NCBI GenBank assembly: GCA_018821535.1
Contig: JAHJLV010000020.1
Location: forward strand, 26,086-90,085
Reading direction: 5' to 3'
Length of the DNA stretch: 64,000 bases
Source: Pseudomonadota bacterium
Lineage (GTDB): Bacteria > Desulfobacterota > Desulfobacteria > Desulfobacterales > Desulfobacteraceae
Shown piece after piece: positions 51,914 through 62,100 of this stretch. The position numbers and the translations under genes are program-made. The notes below the pieces were generated by a model, which had not been told where the DNA came from, made no database searches, and was given only the letters and a program-made list of their open reading frames with translations. Each line of letters begins with the position of its first letter. The stretch's first letter is position 1.

Positions 51914-52210
51914 TTAAAAACCCATGCCGATAAGTTCTTCATGGAAACGGTGATCGCTGGCGCAACAATTTCTTTTCCCGCAAACAAAGCAACGACCTAT
52001 CATGGCTTCATATTCTTTTTCTGATACAGTCAGACGGTATCCACAGAAGCACTTGAAAATCCTTTCCTTTGATAAGCGGGATTTCTGAAAAACCATTATC
52101 TGTCTTTGACAAGATGGACACGGGATCTGGATAAAGGTTCTTGTGTTGTCGGTAACTGGAAACCAGCCCTTGGACATGGCTCTACAGATTAAAGCGGTTT
52201 TCTTGTTCAT
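51914..52210 (-). CDS. Zn-ribbon protein, first gene of the module
   Basis: A 98-residue protein with I-P-C-P-S-C-Q-R-Q, F-K-C-F-C-G-Y-R and R-C-F-V-C-G-K-R-N-C-C, so two or three metal knuckles. It is the most upstream minus-strand gene. No function can be assigned; transcription regulation of the module is one possibility. Confidence 0.6.
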   Translation of the reverse strand: MNKKTALICRAMSKGWFPVTDNTRTFIQIPCPSCQRQIMVFQKSRLSKERIFKCFCGYRLTVSEKEYEAMIGRCFVCGKRNCCASDHRFHEELIGMGF

Positions 52211-52862
52211 GATTTTGGCTTTTTTGGGTTAAGTGGGGGGGGGAAGGGTTTAAATATTTGTTATGGCAGAGTTGCTACCTTTGCTGGATTGGAACTGTAA
52301 AAAAGCAAGTGCGGGGGAAGAATAAACAAAAATAAGACACACCCCCCACCCCTATAATAGTTCGGGTGAGACAAAGCCCATCAAATAAGGACTATCCCCC
52401 CTTTGGCTATACTCTTGAGCGATTGAACACTTGACCATGATGGTAATGTTTTGACTACCAATTCCAAAATCGGGAACCTTAAAGGGTCCATAAAAATGGA
52501 TGGGTCAGTAAATTATGGCTCGACCATGATGGGTATTTGAACCGGTAAGAGCAATGATGTTCATCCATAGATAGTAAAAATAGTATAAATAAAAGTAGTA
52601 TCCATCTCACCTACACCAAACCAGCAGTACCGTCTCCCATAGCTCAAACCAACGTTCGTATTTTCCAAGCCAACACTGCGTCATCCAATTTTATTGGGGT
52701 TCAAAAAAAATTATGAAGAATGGTTAAGAGTTGAGAAGTGTTTAGATGGTATCAAAATTAATATTTACTATTCTTATAAAGATTAATTCTTGAAATCTTC
52801 TGTTTTGGATGCAATAAATTTATCTGGTTTAAAATCCCATGAATTCAAAGAAAAGGATTAAT
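52211..52862. other. Upstream control region of the mobile module
   Basis: About 650 bases without a gene. It contains poly-G and poly-C runs (GGGGGGGGG near 52240, CCCCCC near 52345 and 52397) and the inverted copy of the GATACTACT/ATACTATTT repeat at 52578-52602. No tRNA or attachment duplication was seen. Confidence 0.4.
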
Positions 52863-53171
52863 ATGTTTGATTTAAAATTGCCTGATTTTGAGATAGTTGT
52901 TTGGATAAACTACAATGCCTTTGGTAAAAACCTTGAAAAAGAAATACTGGCAATAACTGGAACTCTTGAATTTGATGAAGAAATGGAGACAGAAGGAATA
53001 AAGTCATATCATTGGGTAGTTCCCTCATGGGTAGAAACCTTGGTTTTGGGCGGAAAATTAAAAGAACACATTGACAATCCCAACCTTGTTTTGCTCAAAC
53101 TCAAAGCAAATTATGATTCAGCTATTCAAGATGTTACTCTTAAAGATGATAGGAAATATAAAAAAATATGA
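52863..53171 (+). CDS. Hypothetical partner of the amphi-Trp protein
   Basis: A 102-residue acidic protein. The start at 52863 has AAAAGGA upstream; the earlier ATG at 52839 has none. The sequence F-E-I-V-V-W-I-N-Y-N-A-F-G-K, L-E-F-D-E-E-M-E-T-E-G and H-W-V-V-P-S-W-V-E-T-L suggests a small alpha/beta domain with several surface Trp. The last four bases overlap the start of the amphi-Trp gene, so the two are translationally coupled. Confidence 0.6.
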   Translation: MFDLKLPDFEIVVWINYNAFGKNLEKEILAITGTLEFDEEMETEGIKSYHWVVPSWVETLVLGGKLKEHIDNPNLVLLKLKANYDSAIQDVTLKDDRKYKKI

Positions 53172-53407
53172 CAAAACGAAAAGCAAAATCAGAAAGAGAT
53201 TTGGAAAAAGCATACTCAACAAAAGAATTCGTAGACAAACTAAGAAGACTTGCGGATTCTATTGAACAGAAAAAAAGGTTCCGGATACAAATTGCTGGTG
53301 AAAGAATTTCCGTTCCTCCCAACGCTATTTTTAATATTGAGCATGAAAGAGATGGGAATAATGAGGAGATTGAGTTCCAGATGAAATGGGTTGTGCCTGA
53401 AAAATAG
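53168..53407 (+). CDS. Amphi-Trp domain protein
   Basis: A 79-residue protein. F-V-D-K-L-R-R-L-A-D-S-I-E-Q, F-R-I-Q-I-A-G-E-R-I-S-V-P and E-E-I-E-F-Q-M-K-W match the amphi-Trp family, in which a beta sheet carries a conserved terminal Trp. The family is widespread in archaea and bacteria, with no firm function. It overlaps its partner gene by ATGA. Confidence 0.8.
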   Translation: MTKRKAKSERDLEKAYSTKEFVDKLRRLADSIEQKKRFRIQIAGERISVPPNAIFNIEHERDGNNEEIEFQMKWVVPEK

Positions 53408-53727
53408 CTTAAAAAATCAAAACAAAAAAATATCATATCGGGCTATGATGCAGACCCGCAAGATTATTAATAAAAGTCCGGACTTTTTAAACCGGCATTG
53501 GGCGATTTCATTTTTGACATAGTCCACAGTGAAAGATGTTAAAGATACCTATCCAAATCAAAACATTTTTCATCGAAAATTTTGATCATGATTTGTTGCA
53601 AGAATCTTTGACTTTTCATTGTTTGTGGATATTCCTGCCTATTGACTCGGAATTGAGATGAAGGTATAGCCTAATTTGATAAACTTCAAACTGTTATAGT
53701 TGATTCCTTTACCATAGGATTATTAAA
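53408..53727. other. Gene-free spacer with a 16-bp palindrome
   Basis: The only clear element is AAAAGTCC-GGACTTTT (53472-53487), 65 bases after the amphi-Trp stop, followed by TTAAA; it may end that transcript. No similarity to the dispersed repeat was found here. Confidence 0.4.
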
Positions 53728-56010
53728 ATGGATGACTACAATTTTTCAAATTTAAACGACAAGGAGTTTGAAATTTTAGCGAATGACTTGCTATCCAGAC
53801 ATTTTAATACAATCATAGATAGATTCAAGCCAGGCCCGGACCAAGGGATTGACGGACGTTTTTTTTCAACAGACGGTGATGAAGTAATCCTGCAATATAA
53901 GCACTACTATGGTTCAGGAATTAAGAAATTATTATACGATTTGGAGAATAAAGAGGTAGAAAAGGTTAGAAAGCTTAATCCGAAAAGATATATTGTTGCC
54001 ACTTCAGTTCCTTTATCACCTGCAAACAAAACCAAAATAAAATCAATCTTCAATCCATTCATACAATCAGAAAGTGATATTTTTGGTAAGGAAAATTTAA
54101 ATGATATATTGAAAAAGAATACAGAAATCGAAAAGAAACATTACAAATTGTGGTTAAGCAGTACCACTGTCCTCGAAAATCTCCTAAACAAAGCTATCAA
54201 TGAACGAAGTCGCAGTTTCTTGGAAGATATCAAAGATGGCATAAAATTATACGTCGAAACCCAAAAACATAAGAATGCTTTACAGCTTTTAAGTAAATCA
54301 AATGTTATAATAATTACAGGAGAGCCCGGTGTTGGGAAAACAACCTTAGCCGAAAGTTTATGTCTTTTTTTTTGTGGCTGCGATTATGATCTTTGCGTCA
54401 TAGAAAATTCCCTTAATGAAGCTGAAGCTGCTTATAGTTCCGGAAAAATGGTGTTTTATTTTGATGATTTTTTAGGAAGCAATTATTTACAAGCTCTTCA
54501 ACAACACCAAGACACTCATATCGCCCGATTTATACAAAGGGTAAATAAGGATAATAATAAAAAATTCATCCTAACCAGTAGGACAAATATTTTTCATCGA
54601 GGGATTAGCTTAAGCGATAAATTTAAACATAAAAAAATCGATAGGGATGAGTTTGTTTTGTCTGTAAACTCCTTATCAGATTTAGAAAAAGCCAAAATTT
54701 TATATAACCATATGTGGTTCAAAGGACTACCAGAGGGAAAGATTGAGCAAATTTATCTCAATAAAAGATATTTGAATATCATCAATCATAAAAACTATAA
54801 CCCCAGACTAATTGAATATATCACTGATAGTGATAGGTTAGATAACGTTGATGATGATCAATACTGGGATCATATCGTAAATATCTTGGATGATCCGTCG
54901 GAAATATGGAAAACTCCTTTTTTTGTTCAGAGTGATGAGTTTATGAGAAATTTAGTTCTTTTGGTCATTTTTAATGGAAGATCCATAACCGAAACAGAAT
55001 TGATTCAAGCATATAATAAAATGAATGAGATAGAAGGTACTGTTCAAAATACTAATTTATCTAAATCCTTCGAACTTGTTATTAAATCAACTGTTGGCTT
55101 TTTTTTGAATCGTACAATTTTGGATAAAGTCGGAACTCATTATTCGCCTTTTAATCCTTCTGTTTCAGATTTTTTAATCAAAAAATATAGGAATAATATC
55201 AAAAAATTATCATTCCTATATAGATCAATAAGCACTGCACAGTCCTTGCGAACGCTATCGGATCTTCATAAAAATAAGAAAATTACAGAACATACATATC
55301 TGCAGGTATTGTGTTCCTTATTTGAAGCGTTTGATATTCAGAAAGATGCTTATAGTAGGACGTATGATCATTTCGTTTTTCTTTCCTCTTTGCTAAAAGA
55401 AAATAATCTCTTAAAAGGACAATACTTAGCTAAGGTCAAAGTGCTTTTTGAACATATCATTTTGGAGCCCACAGGATTATCTTTTTTGAATATATTTGTA
55501 CAAATTCTTTTTCACCTGCTTAATCAACAATTAATTGGCCCAATAGAAAAAGATAAAATTCTCAAACTCATTGGGTGTGCGGGAGCCTACTCCGATGATT
55601 TGACTGCTACGATGAGGCTTATCGATTATTTTGAAATAGATAATGAAGATATAATTCAGGACATCAGTGATCTAACTCACGATTACCTTTTTGAAGCCTT
55701 AAGTGATGAATGTACAAGTATTGAAATAAATGAATTTGTTGATGGTGGCGATGAATATGGCCCCTCGGTTGATGAAGACGCATTGTCCTCAAAAATTAAT
55801 AATATACTGCAGACGCTGATAGATGAATTAGAGGTTTCTTCCGCTATTTATATTGATGAATCTGGACTTTGTTATGATATCGATACCACAAAACTGATAA
55901 ATGACTTTTTTTCTGGAGGGGAAAGTGAATGGGCATATGAAGAGGGGAGAGGTCTTGCAAGCAACCATACCAATAGTATAGATGACCTATTTGATCGTTC
56001 GAATGGATAG
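53728..56010 (+). CDS. Nuclease-STAND NTPase fusion (Mrr-like REase + nSTAND3), candidate defence protein
   Basis: A 760-residue protein. Residues 1-110 look like a PD-(D/E)XK restriction-type nuclease: F-E-I-L-A-N-D-L-L, G-P-D-Q-G-I-D-G (Asp 42) and E-V-I-L-Q-Y-K (Glu 52, Lys 58). From about 180 an nSTAND3-type NTPase follows: Walker A G-E-P-G-V-G-K-T-T (198-206), Walker B M-V-F-Y-F-D-D-F (241-248) and a sensor F-I-L-T-S-R-T (280-286). The C-terminal half is helical with no recognised repeats. Such nuclease-STAND fusions usually act in phage defence, where a sensed ligand triggers oligomerisation and DNA cleavage. No methyltransferase is nearby. The phage trigger is unknown. AGGA lies before the start. 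Confidence 0.82.
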   Translation: MDDYNFSNLNDKEFEILANDLLSRHFNTIIDRFKPGPDQGIDGRFFSTDGDEVILQYKHYYGSGIKKLLYDLENKEVEKVRKLNPKRYIVATSVPLSPANKTKIKSIFNPFIQSESDIFGKENLNDILKKNTEIEKKHYKLWLSSTTVLENLLNKAINERSRSFLEDIKDGIKLYVETQKHKNALQLLSKSNVIIITGEPGVGKTTLAESLCLFFCGCDYDLCVIENSLNEAEAAYSSGKMVFYFDDFLGSNYLQALQQHQDTHIARFIQRVNKDNNKKFILTSRTNIFHRGISLSDKFKHKKIDRDEFVLSVNSLSDLEKAKILYNHMWFKGLPEGKIEQIYLNKRYLNIINHKNYNPRLIEYITDSDRLDNVDDDQYWDHIVNILDDPSEIWKTPFFVQSDEFMRNLVLLVIFNGRSITETELIQAYNKMNEIEGTVQNTNLSKSFELVIKSTVGFFLNRTILDKVGTHYSPFNPSVSDFLIKKYRNNIKKLSFLYRSISTAQSLRTLSDLHKNKKITEHTYLQVLCSLFEAFDIQKDAYSRTYDHFVFLSSLLKENNLLKGQYLAKVKVLFEHIILEPTGLSFLNIFVQILFHLLNQQLIGPIEKDKILKLIGCAGAYSDDLTATMRLIDYFEIDNEDIIQDISDLTHDYLFEALSDECTSIEINEFVDGGDEYGPSVDEDALSSKINNILQTLIDELEVSSAIYIDESGLCYDIDTTKLINDFFSGGESEWAYEEGRGLASNHTNSIDDLFDRSNG

Positions 56011-56029
56011 TATTGCCAGGCTTAAGGAT

Positions 56030-56140
56030 AATTATCTATCTAAAGATTTCAGCTTCCCAAATCCTTCAGGATACAAGAACTATTGGAAAATATAATTCAG
56101 ATAAAAAATGATTCTGGCAAATGCAAGTAATCATAAATTT
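56030..56140 (-). repeat. Dispersed intergenic repeat, short copy 6
   Basis: ATAATTATC, then AGATTTCAGCTTCCCAAAT, GATACAAGAACTAT and TTCAG-TAAAAA-TGAT align in order with copies 7 and 8. It begins 20 bases after the nuclease-STAND stop. Confidence 0.55.
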
Positions 56141-56224
56141 TTAATTTCAGGTTTGGTTTGCTAAACTAACTGATTTTTGGTAGCAAAGATAAACCGAATT
56201 AGTCACAATGGATTTGACAATAAA

Positions 56225-57145
56225 ATGATATTAAAAATATTTAAGAAAATACCTCCATCTATATCAGTTTTTATTTTTTATGTGTTTATTGGTTTGGGTA
56301 TGCTTTTTCGATTTTTATTGGCCTCAGTTTATGGGATGTTTATTATGTCGATCGGACTATATTTCTATTATAAAAATTTCACTCACACCCCACCATTTTC
56401 ATCAATCGAATTATTAAATTGGGCTTTTGCTCTTCCAAGTAATTATAAGACAGCCATTTTGACGTCTTCTGTTACAATCACTGGTTTTGCTATTGCTTTT
56501 CACACTGCTACCATAAACTGGCGGAATCAAATGCAAGCACAATTGAAGACACAAGCAGCAAATGAGATAGAAAATTTTTTTGCATTTGTGGCGACTAATA
56601 TACAAACAATGGAACTTTATATTAAGTCTTTAATAAACATAATTGATAAACTTCAAGAGGAAGAGAATACAATTGAATCGATAGCTTTCTCAATTGGCTA
56701 TGCCCAAGGAAAAGCAACGGAACATATGGCCGCAAGAGATGCATTGTCTCAGGCTTCCATTGACGTTCACCGTCTCATTGGAAAAAACCACAACATGTTA
56801 TCAACTGCATTCGGACTTTTACCTATGCTTCAACAGACAGCAGTTTCATTATCAAAAGTAACAAAAAAAATGTGGGTGCATATTCCAATTGTTGATTTGA
56901 ATCATGAAAGTTATCTCCAATCATTTATCAACCAATTAAACATAGCTGAGTGTACCGACTTTTTAGAAACATGTGGAAAGAATAAGTTTGCTCTTAGCGG
57001 GCTATCAGGTGGTGTCCAAGGAGCTTTGACTTCAAGCATATGGGGCTTTTCATTTCCAATGTTTTGGAACCTTTTATTAACAGGAAAAGAATTTAAAGGT
57101 GCAATAACTGAGCTTCATGAACAATTGAATGCCGATGAATCATAA
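56225..57145 (+). CDS. Membrane protein with coiled-coil, unknown function
   Basis: About 306 residues from the ATG at 56225; a TTG at 56177 would add 16 residues, and neither has a strong ribosome site. Two N-terminal helices (F-I-F-Y-V-F-I-G-L-G-M-L-F and Y-G-M-F-I-M-S-I-G-L-Y-F) and a third (I-T-G-F-A-I-A-F-H-T-A) precede a long helical region. The rest is soluble, ending S-L-S-K-V-T... with a last hydrophobic piece (S-I-W-G-F-S-F-P-M-F-W-N-L-L-L). It could be a membrane effector beside the nuclease-STAND gene, but a repeat copy separates them and no domain is known. Confidence 0.55.
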   Translation: MILKIFKKIPPSISVFIFYVFIGLGMLFRFLLASVYGMFIMSIGLYFYYKNFTHTPPFSSIELLNWAFALPSNYKTAILTSSVTITGFAIAFHTATINWRNQMQAQLKTQAANEIENFFAFVATNIQTMELYIKSLINIIDKLQEEENTIESIAFSIGYAQGKATEHMAARDALSQASIDVHRLIGKNHNMLSTAFGLLPMLQQTAVSLSKVTKKMWVHIPIVDLNHESYLQSFINQLNIAECTDFLETCGKNKFALSGLSGGVQGALTSSIWGFSFPMFWNLLLTGKEFKGAITELHEQLNADES

Positions 57146-57179
57146 GAAATATATCGCCACCTTTTAATTGTTTTAAATA

Positions 57180-57480
57180 AAAAAAGTTTTAGCTTGAACC
57201 ACATCCATAGATCGCTTCTCAAAGATAATTATCCCTGTTCTGAGGTTTCAGTTCCCGAAATAGTCAAGAATTCAAATACCATCTTTCAGCAAAAAATAGT
57301 TCTCCAGGGGTTTCTACCTCCAATAAAATTTAACTGGGAATGGATTTATTAGTTTTCGGTTTTTTCCATATAATTGAATACACTTTACAATGATAGCTTA
57401 GCTTGCTACTAAATCACTGATCAGAATTTTCCAGGGCAACTATCATTCAAATTTACAAGATTGGCTGACCCATTGATAAT
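57180..57480 (-). repeat. Dispersed intergenic repeat, copy 7
   Basis: GATAATTATCCCTGTTCTGA, GTTTCAGTTCCCGAAAT, CATCTTTCAGCA-AAAAT, CCAGGGG and ACCTCCAATAAAATTT match copy 8 in order. It starts 35 bases after the membrane-protein stop. Confidence 0.65.
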
Positions 57481-57564
57481 CTTGTTCGGCACAAATGGAA
57501 TGAAAAATATCGCCATAATTAATATATTTAATTATTCATTTTTCACTCAAAAAGGAGTCAACAA

Positions 57565-58362
57565 TTGCAATACAGAAACCTCGCACAACAAGCTTTTAAC
57601 AGGGCAAAGGTAGAATTGGCAAGTAAAGACCCAAATCGAATAAAATATTGTGTTCTTGAATTGCGTATGGCTTTTGAGGCATTGATTTATCAAAAAGCGA
57701 CAAACTACACGGAAGAATTATCTGGTAAAAAATTAAATACCTGGCAACCTGCTAAACTATTAGATTTACTTCTCGAAATTGATCCTTATGCTGATCAAAC
57801 GTCAACACTTAGGTTTAAAGTAGAAGGGAAAGACGGCCAACCAGATGGTGAGATGAAAACACTCGGAACTGAACGTCCTTTAAAGCTCAAAGAAATCAAA
57901 AAAAATTATCATAAACTTGGATCGTTCCTTCACACCCCCACCATTGAACAAGTTGTAGATAATAAAGAGTCAAAGCCAGAAAAAATAGAGAAGAGTTGTA
58001 GAAAAATATTTGAAATTTTGGAAAAAGTTTTTTCTTCCACAATCTGGAACAATAATTTTAAAGTTACCGCCACAACAAACTGTATAAATTGTAATAATAA
58101 AATTATACGCAGAATCCCTCCAAACAAAGAAATGGTTATTGCAAATTGTATTAATTGCGATGCATCTTATGAATTGATATCAGTCAACGAAAAACAAGTT
58201 CAATGGAATCCGATTCAACGGAAAATAAAATGTGCCAATCCATCATGTGATGCTGAATTCTTCTTTTGGGACCGTGAGCTTACTCTAAACTCAAAATGGG
58301 AATGTAAAAGCTGTAAAGGAGAGAACCATATCGTGCCAGGAATAAGCTATATCTCTCTATAA
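57565..58362 (+). CDS. Helical plus Zn-ribbon protein of unknown function
   Basis: A 265-residue protein. The TTG start at 57565 has AAAGGAG seven bases upstream. The N-terminal half is helical (A-F-N-R-A-K-V-E-L, I-K-Y-C-V-L-E-L-R-M-A-F-E-A-L-I-Y), recalling HEPN/DUF4145-like helical bundles, but the R-x4-6-H RNase motif is not evident. The C-terminal half has four CxxC-type knuckles (C-I-N-C, C-I-N-C, C-A-N-P-S-C, C-K-S-C) for one or two Zn ribbons. A DNA/RNA-binding accessory protein is likely; the specific role is unknown. Confidence 0.6.
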   Translation: MQYRNLAQQAFNRAKVELASKDPNRIKYCVLELRMAFEALIYQKATNYTEELSGKKLNTWQPAKLLDLLLEIDPYADQTSTLRFKVEGKDGQPDGEMKTLGTERPLKLKEIKKNYHKLGSFLHTPTIEQVVDNKESKPEKIEKSCRKIFEILEKVFSSTIWNNNFKVTATTNCINCNNKIIRRIPPNKEMVIANCINCDASYELISVNEKQVQWNPIQRKIKCANPSCDAEFFFWDRELTLNSKWECKSCKGENHIVPGISYISL

Positions 58363-58479
58363 GAAAACAAATAGTGAGAGGGCAAGTTTACATCTGACCC
58401 ATGATGAATGAAAATAAAAATTCAACAACGAACATGCTGTCAGACAAGCCGTAGATTTTCAAAGGTTCAGCTATATTTC

Positions 58480-58870
58480 ATTACAGGCTTAATTTTAGGC
58501 GTTTTTCAACAGTGGTTTTTAATATATTTTGTTGAAAATTTGCCTTTCCTAAAGTCAAGAATCATTATCCCAGTCCAGATCTTTCAGGGAGCCAAAATTC
58601 TCCAGCATACAAAAACTATCTTTCAGCATAAAATGATGGTCCCAGAGGGGGGATCTTTATCTCCAATATGCTGTAATGGAAAATTTGGAAATTTAATTTT
58701 GGCCTCTCCCAACGGAATTTTGAATTTGGAAAGAAAAATTAGGATAGATACCAGATCTTGTATCTGGAAGAATTTTCAAAAAGCGACGGCTTCACGTTAT
58801 AATCGTCGCTGCCATCCAATTCAGAGCCCTGAACCTTTTTTTTGGAAGTCGTCGCCCATTATCAATTTTT
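58480..58870 (-). repeat. Dispersed intergenic repeat, copy 8
   Basis: Contains the exact 46-bp reverse complement (58790-58835) of copy 3, plus GATACCAGATCTTGTATCTGG, CTCCAATATGCTGTAATGG and GAAGTCGTCGCCC at its end. It can form a stem AGCGACG/CGTCGCT (58781-58809). It lies about 120 bases after the Zn-ribbon gene. A 155-codon open frame across it is not believed to be a gene. Confidence 0.9.
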
Positions 58871-59116
58871 CATAGTCATTGTTGATACCATCAGTGCTCA
58901 CGAGTAAACTGGATCAAATAATATTTTTTTTGTAAATTCCAAAATTTTGATGTAAAATCGTTCGACATGCTTCGCAGATAGAGTTTTGAATTCGTACAAC
59001 TGATTATGAAAAATACAGATTATCTATTTTCGGTATCTTCACGTCTGGTGTTTTGCCGCTTTGGAGCTACCCGCAGTCAAGCAGGCCATTTATGTTTTGC
59101 ATAAGAGGAGATCGCC

Positions 59117-62100
59117 ATGTCAGAAAAGCCAACCGTTGCAGAATTGGAAAAAAGAATCAGGGATCTGGAAAAATCATTGGCCGAATATCAGTATATTGAA
59201 AAAGAACAACAGATGGCTCTGGATGCGCTTCAGTTAACAAAAGAAATCGATACAATGGAAGACCTGATCCATGCCGTCATTGTCTGGATGAAAAAATGGT
59301 CTGGATGCGAAGCTGTAGCTGTCAGGCTTCGGGATGGAGAAGATTTCCCATATTACACTTCATCCGGATTTTCCGAGCAATTTGTTAAGCTTGAAAAAAG
59401 CTTATGTTCTTACAATGACGATGGCACCATGAAAAGAAACGAGTCAGGCAAGCCCCTTTTAGAGTGCATGTGCGGCAATATCCTTTGCGGGCGATTCGAT
59501 CCGTCAAAAAACTTTTTTACGGCTGACGGCAGTTTCTGGAGCAATGCAACAACAAAGCTGCTGGCAGAAACAACGGATGAGGACCGCCAGGCCCGTACCC
59601 GAAACAGGTGTAACAGTTTCGGGTATGAATCCGTTGCACTGATTCCATTGCGCTCTGCAGGGGAGACCCTTGGACTGATGCAGTTCAATGATCATGAGGA
59701 AGGCAGATTTTCCATCAGATTAATGGCGGTATATCGGCGGGTGGCCGATCATATTGCATCTTTCATAGCAAAAATTCAGGCCAGGGAAGCCCTCAAAAAG
59801 AACGAAGCAGAGCTTAGACTGGCCCAGAAACTAGCCCGTGTCGGAAATTGGCAATGGCACCTGAAAGATGACCGACATACCTGGTCAGACGAAATTTATC
59901 AAATCTATGGCCGGAATTTGAGTTTGCCTCCTGCCATTTACCCGGAAGTTAAAACCTATTTTACCCCGGAAAGCTGGGCAGGTTTGTCCGAGCAAGTGGA
60001 AAACGCAATTTCCGAAGGGGTACCGTACCAATACGATGCCGAAGTCGTTCGCCCGGATGGCGAACACCGCTGGATCACCGCACGGGGGGAACCCGTTTGC
60101 ACAAGCGACGGACAAATGACCATGCTCAGAGGAACTGTCCAGGACATCACCGAACGGAAGCAGGCCGAAGAAGCCCTCAAAGAGAGTGAAAGGCGGTTCA
60201 AATTCCTATCTGAAGCGACATTTGAAGGCGTTCATATCCATGATAGAGGAATAGTACTTGACTCGAATTCTGCATTTGCAAGGATGCTGGGATACAATTC
60301 TGCAGACGAAATTATCGGTCGGCAGATCATGGGCAGACACCTCACACCGGAAAGTATGAAAAAGGCTCAGGAAATGATAGATTCCGGTTATCAGGGGACA
60401 TATGAGGTTGTCGGCATAAAGCGTGACGGCACACAATTTCCCGTTGAAATAATATCAAAGAATATCGAGTACCATGGGAAGCCTGCGCGGGCGATGGCTG
60501 CAAGGGATATAACAGAACGCAAATCCGTGGAGCAGTTACTAAAGTGGAATGTCAGAAGAAACGAGCTTCTTTCGGAAACAGCCTCCCAGCTGCTTGAGAA
60601 CAGAGATCTGCAAAACCTGATTGAGGGTTTGTGCCGCAAGGTGATGCAGTTCATCGATTGCCAGGTGTTCATAATTTTTTTTGAAGATCCCCAAAAAAGA
60701 AAACTTCATTTGAATGTTTGCGCTGGTATCCCTGATGAAAAACTTTTGGAAATAGAATGGCTGGAACATGGTTATAGTATATGCGGAAGAGTTGCTCAAA
60801 CCGGTCAGCCCATGATTTTTCAAAATGTTTTAACCTGCGCCGATCCTTTAACAGAATTTATAAGATCCATAGGTGTTCAGGCGTATTGCTGTTTTCCGTT
60901 GATGATTGAAGACTGCCTGCTTGGAACTCTTTCGTTTGGAAGACGCTCAGCCCCTCTGTTTACGCAGGATGAAACAGAGATGATGAAATCTTTTGCAAAT
61001 CTTGTCGCAATAGCCGTAAACCGGATTGATATGGAAAAAACTCAAATCAATTTGGAGAACCAACTGGCTCAGGCCCAGAAAATGGAATCCGTCGGCCGTC
61101 TGGCAGGGGGTGTGGCCCATGATTACAACAATATGCTTACTGTCATAAAGGGCTATACAGAAATGATATTGTCTGGAATGGATCATCATTCTCTTATTTA
61201 TGCAGACCTCACGGAAATCCTGAAAGCCGCAGATCGCTCCATCAACATTACACGTCAATTGCTCGCATTTGCCCGAAGGCAAACAATTGCCCCTCAAGTG
61301 ATAGATCTGAATACAACCGTCAAAAGCATGCTCAAAATGCTTGAACGGCTCATGGGAGAAAATATTGATATTGCCTGGCTTCCCGGTCAAAATCTTTGGC
61401 AGGTAAATATTGACCCGGCACAAATCGACCAGATCCTTGCCAACCTCTGTATCAATGCCCGGGACGCCATTGCCGATGTCGGCAAAGTGACCATTGAAAC
61501 AAAAAATGTGGAATTTGATGAATTATACTGCACTGACCATTCCGGGTTTATTCCAGGGGAATATATATTGCTGGCAATCAGCGATGACGGTCACGGCATG
61601 GACAAAGAAACGCTTCATCAGGTCTTTGAACCGTTTTTTACAACCAAAAAAATCGGCAGGGGAACAGGCCTTGGACTTTCCACAGTATATGGCATTGTTA
61701 AACAAAATAATGGGTTTATTAATGTTTATAGTGAGCCCGGAAAAGGAACCGCCTTTCATCTTTACCTGTCACGACATACAGGCAAGGCAGATGGTGTCCT
61801 GAAAACGATTCAGGCTAAAGATATTCATGGACAGGGCGAAACTATTCTTGTGGTTGAAGATGAGGTTTCCATACTCAAACTGACGCAAAGGATTCTTGAA
61901 GGTATGGATTATAGAGTGCTGACGGCAGGTTCTCCCGGCGAAGCCCTGGCCCTGGCCGAAAAGCATGCTGCTTCGATTCGTCTACTGATTACCGATGTGG
62001 TGATGCCCGAAATGAACGGCAGAGATTTGGCTGAAAGGTTACAGATGCTTTGCCCTATGCTCAAATGTCTTTTCATGTCCGGCTATACAGCGAATATGAT

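Larger units (their letters stand above)
44168..52602 (-). mobile_element. Integrated P4/plasmid-like replication module
   Basis: About 8 kb of tightly packed minus-strand genes: primase-helicase, MerR, DUF932, DUF2958 and many small Zn-ribbon proteins. GATACTACT-(0-12 bases)-ATACTATTT is found at 44168 and 44456 on the plus strand and in reverse complement at 52578-52602, on the far side, so it may mark element ends or regulatory flanks. Iteron-like repeats sit next to the primase. No integrase, capsid or conjugation genes were found, so it looks like a defective or satellite element. The limits given are the outer repeats. Confidence 0.6.

Noticed and set aside
58408..58875. 155-codon plus-strand open frame
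   Set aside because: It lies almost entirely inside repeat copy 8, and the matching frame is interrupted in other copies, so it is not treated as a gene.
58900..59116. Possible riboswitch in the leader of the histidine kinase
   Set aside because: No recognisable riboswitch core could be found by eye.
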